From Amphritea sp. 1_MG-2023 (lineage in GTDB: Bacteria; Pseudomonadota; Gammaproteobacteria; Pseudomonadales; Balneatricaceae): a DNA stretch of 44,905 nucleotides. Under the pieces are notes generated by a model. It ran no database searches. It was given only the letters and a program-made list of their open reading frames with translations, and had not been told where the DNA came from. Within the stretch, counting starts at the first letter, position 1, and the number at the start of each line of letters is the position of its first letter. Shown in pieces: positions 44,529-44,905 of the stretch. The stretch covers positions 1 through 44,905 of the forward strand of contig NZ_JAUOQE010000034.1 of NCBI RefSeq assembly GCF_030547545.1. The letters are read 5' to 3'. The position numbers were made by a program, and so were the translations under genes.

Positions 44529-44905
44529 ATGAAGAACGCCTCAGCTGACTCTTCATCCGCCATCAAAGTCGGTGAATTCTATGAACTTGAAACCCGCTCA
44601 GATATCTCCGACAGTGCCCACTACAACGAAGATATCGCGCCGACTCAAGTAAAAGAACGGACCTGGAATGTCTGGAACGTCGCCGCCCTTTGGGTCGGTA
44701 TGGCTATCTGTGTACCAACCTACACCCTCGGCGGTGTATTAACTGCTTATTTCGGTTTGTCCGTGATGGAAGCGCTGCTGGCTATTTTAGTCGCCAATAT
44801 TATCGTGCTGATTCCACTGACGCTGAATGCTTTTCCTGGCACTAAGTTTGGTATCCCCTTTCCCGTTTTACTGCGCTCACCCTTTGGTATGATCGGTTCT
44901 AACAT
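44529..44905 (+). CDS. NCS1 family nucleobase:cation symporter (partial, runs off the window)
   Basis: The first 125 codons of a permease are open to the window edge. The N-terminus contains SDSAHYNEDIAPTQ, RTWNVWNVAALWVGMAICVPTYTLGG (TM1) and GLSVMEALLAILVANIIVLIPL (TM2), followed by PGTKFGIPFPVLLRSPFGMIGSN, which is the NCS1 substrate-site region of uracil/hydantoin/allantoin transporters. AGAGGA precedes ATG 44529. Two operators and a strong promoter lie upstream. By context a uracil/thymine permease is most likely; allantoin is an alternative. Confidence 0.88.
   Translation, partial: MKNASADSSSAIKVGEFYELETRSDISDSAHYNEDIAPTQVKERTWNVWNVAALWVGMAICVPTYTLGGVLTAYFGLSVMEALLAILVANIIVLIPLTLNAFPGTKFGIPFPVLLRSPFGMIGSN

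Overview
The window looks like chromosome of a marine, heterotrophic gammaproteobacterium, probably of the Oceanospirillaceae or a relative within the Oceanospirillales/Pseudomonadales. This is inferred from gene content and order, not from a marker gene. The left part has a cytochrome c5, rep, GGDEF-EAL, comM, ubiK, glnK, amtB order that, as I recall, is similar in Pseudomonas. Other pointers are a small phasin, a TRAP transporter, the arginine succinyltransferase pathway and reductive-pyrimidine-type catabolic genes. Base composition is close to 50% GC, and I see no prophage, plasmid, integron or CRISPR signal.

Layout. 1-11 kb: tRNA-Arg(CCG), three GGDEF/EAL-type proteins, a cytochrome c5, Rep helicase and ComM. 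11-14 kb: a nitrogen-control module, ubiK divergent from glnK-amtB-glnK2, with two NtrC-type sites and a sigma-54 promoter upstream of the first glnK. 14-23 kb: an arginine succinyltransferase operon (astC, M20 hydrolase, astA, astD, astB). AstE is not seen and an M20 metallohydrolase sits in the operon. A fourth, membrane-bound PAS-PAS-GGDEF-EAL protein follows astB by 41 bases. 23-26 kb: CpxRA divergent from a CpxP/Spy-type chaperone with tandem CpxR boxes and a structured 3' UTR. 26-33 kb: a DUF2799 lipoprotein, an IS5-type miniature element, phhB, an FmdB-like zinc protein, cytochrome b562, an RND pump pair, a gamma-carbonic-anhydrase-like protein and a phasin. 34-37 kb: a DctPQM TRAP transporter.

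37-45 kb is the most interesting part. It holds a Tsx-like nucleoside channel, a stand-alone CofG (radical SAM F0 synthase half), an atypical LuxR-type regulator, mmsA, bauA, a LysR regulator and the start of an NCS1 nucleobase permease. Five copies of a 16-bp palindrome TTTACC-N4-GGTAAA lie in the intergenic spaces here. Four promoters (tsx-like, cofG, lysR, NCS1) each have a copy over the -35 or the -10/start. The palindrome resembles the E. coli RutR operator. I infer a uracil/thymine-responsive repressor regulon: nucleoside entry (Tsx), nucleobase uptake (NCS1), then beta-alanine or beta-aminoisobutyrate conversion to acetyl-CoA or propionyl-CoA (BauA, MmsA). The pyrimidine-ring-cleaving genes and the TetR regulator would be expected just beyond the right edge. 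CofG as a member of such a regulon is unexpected and is the best candidate for something undescribed.
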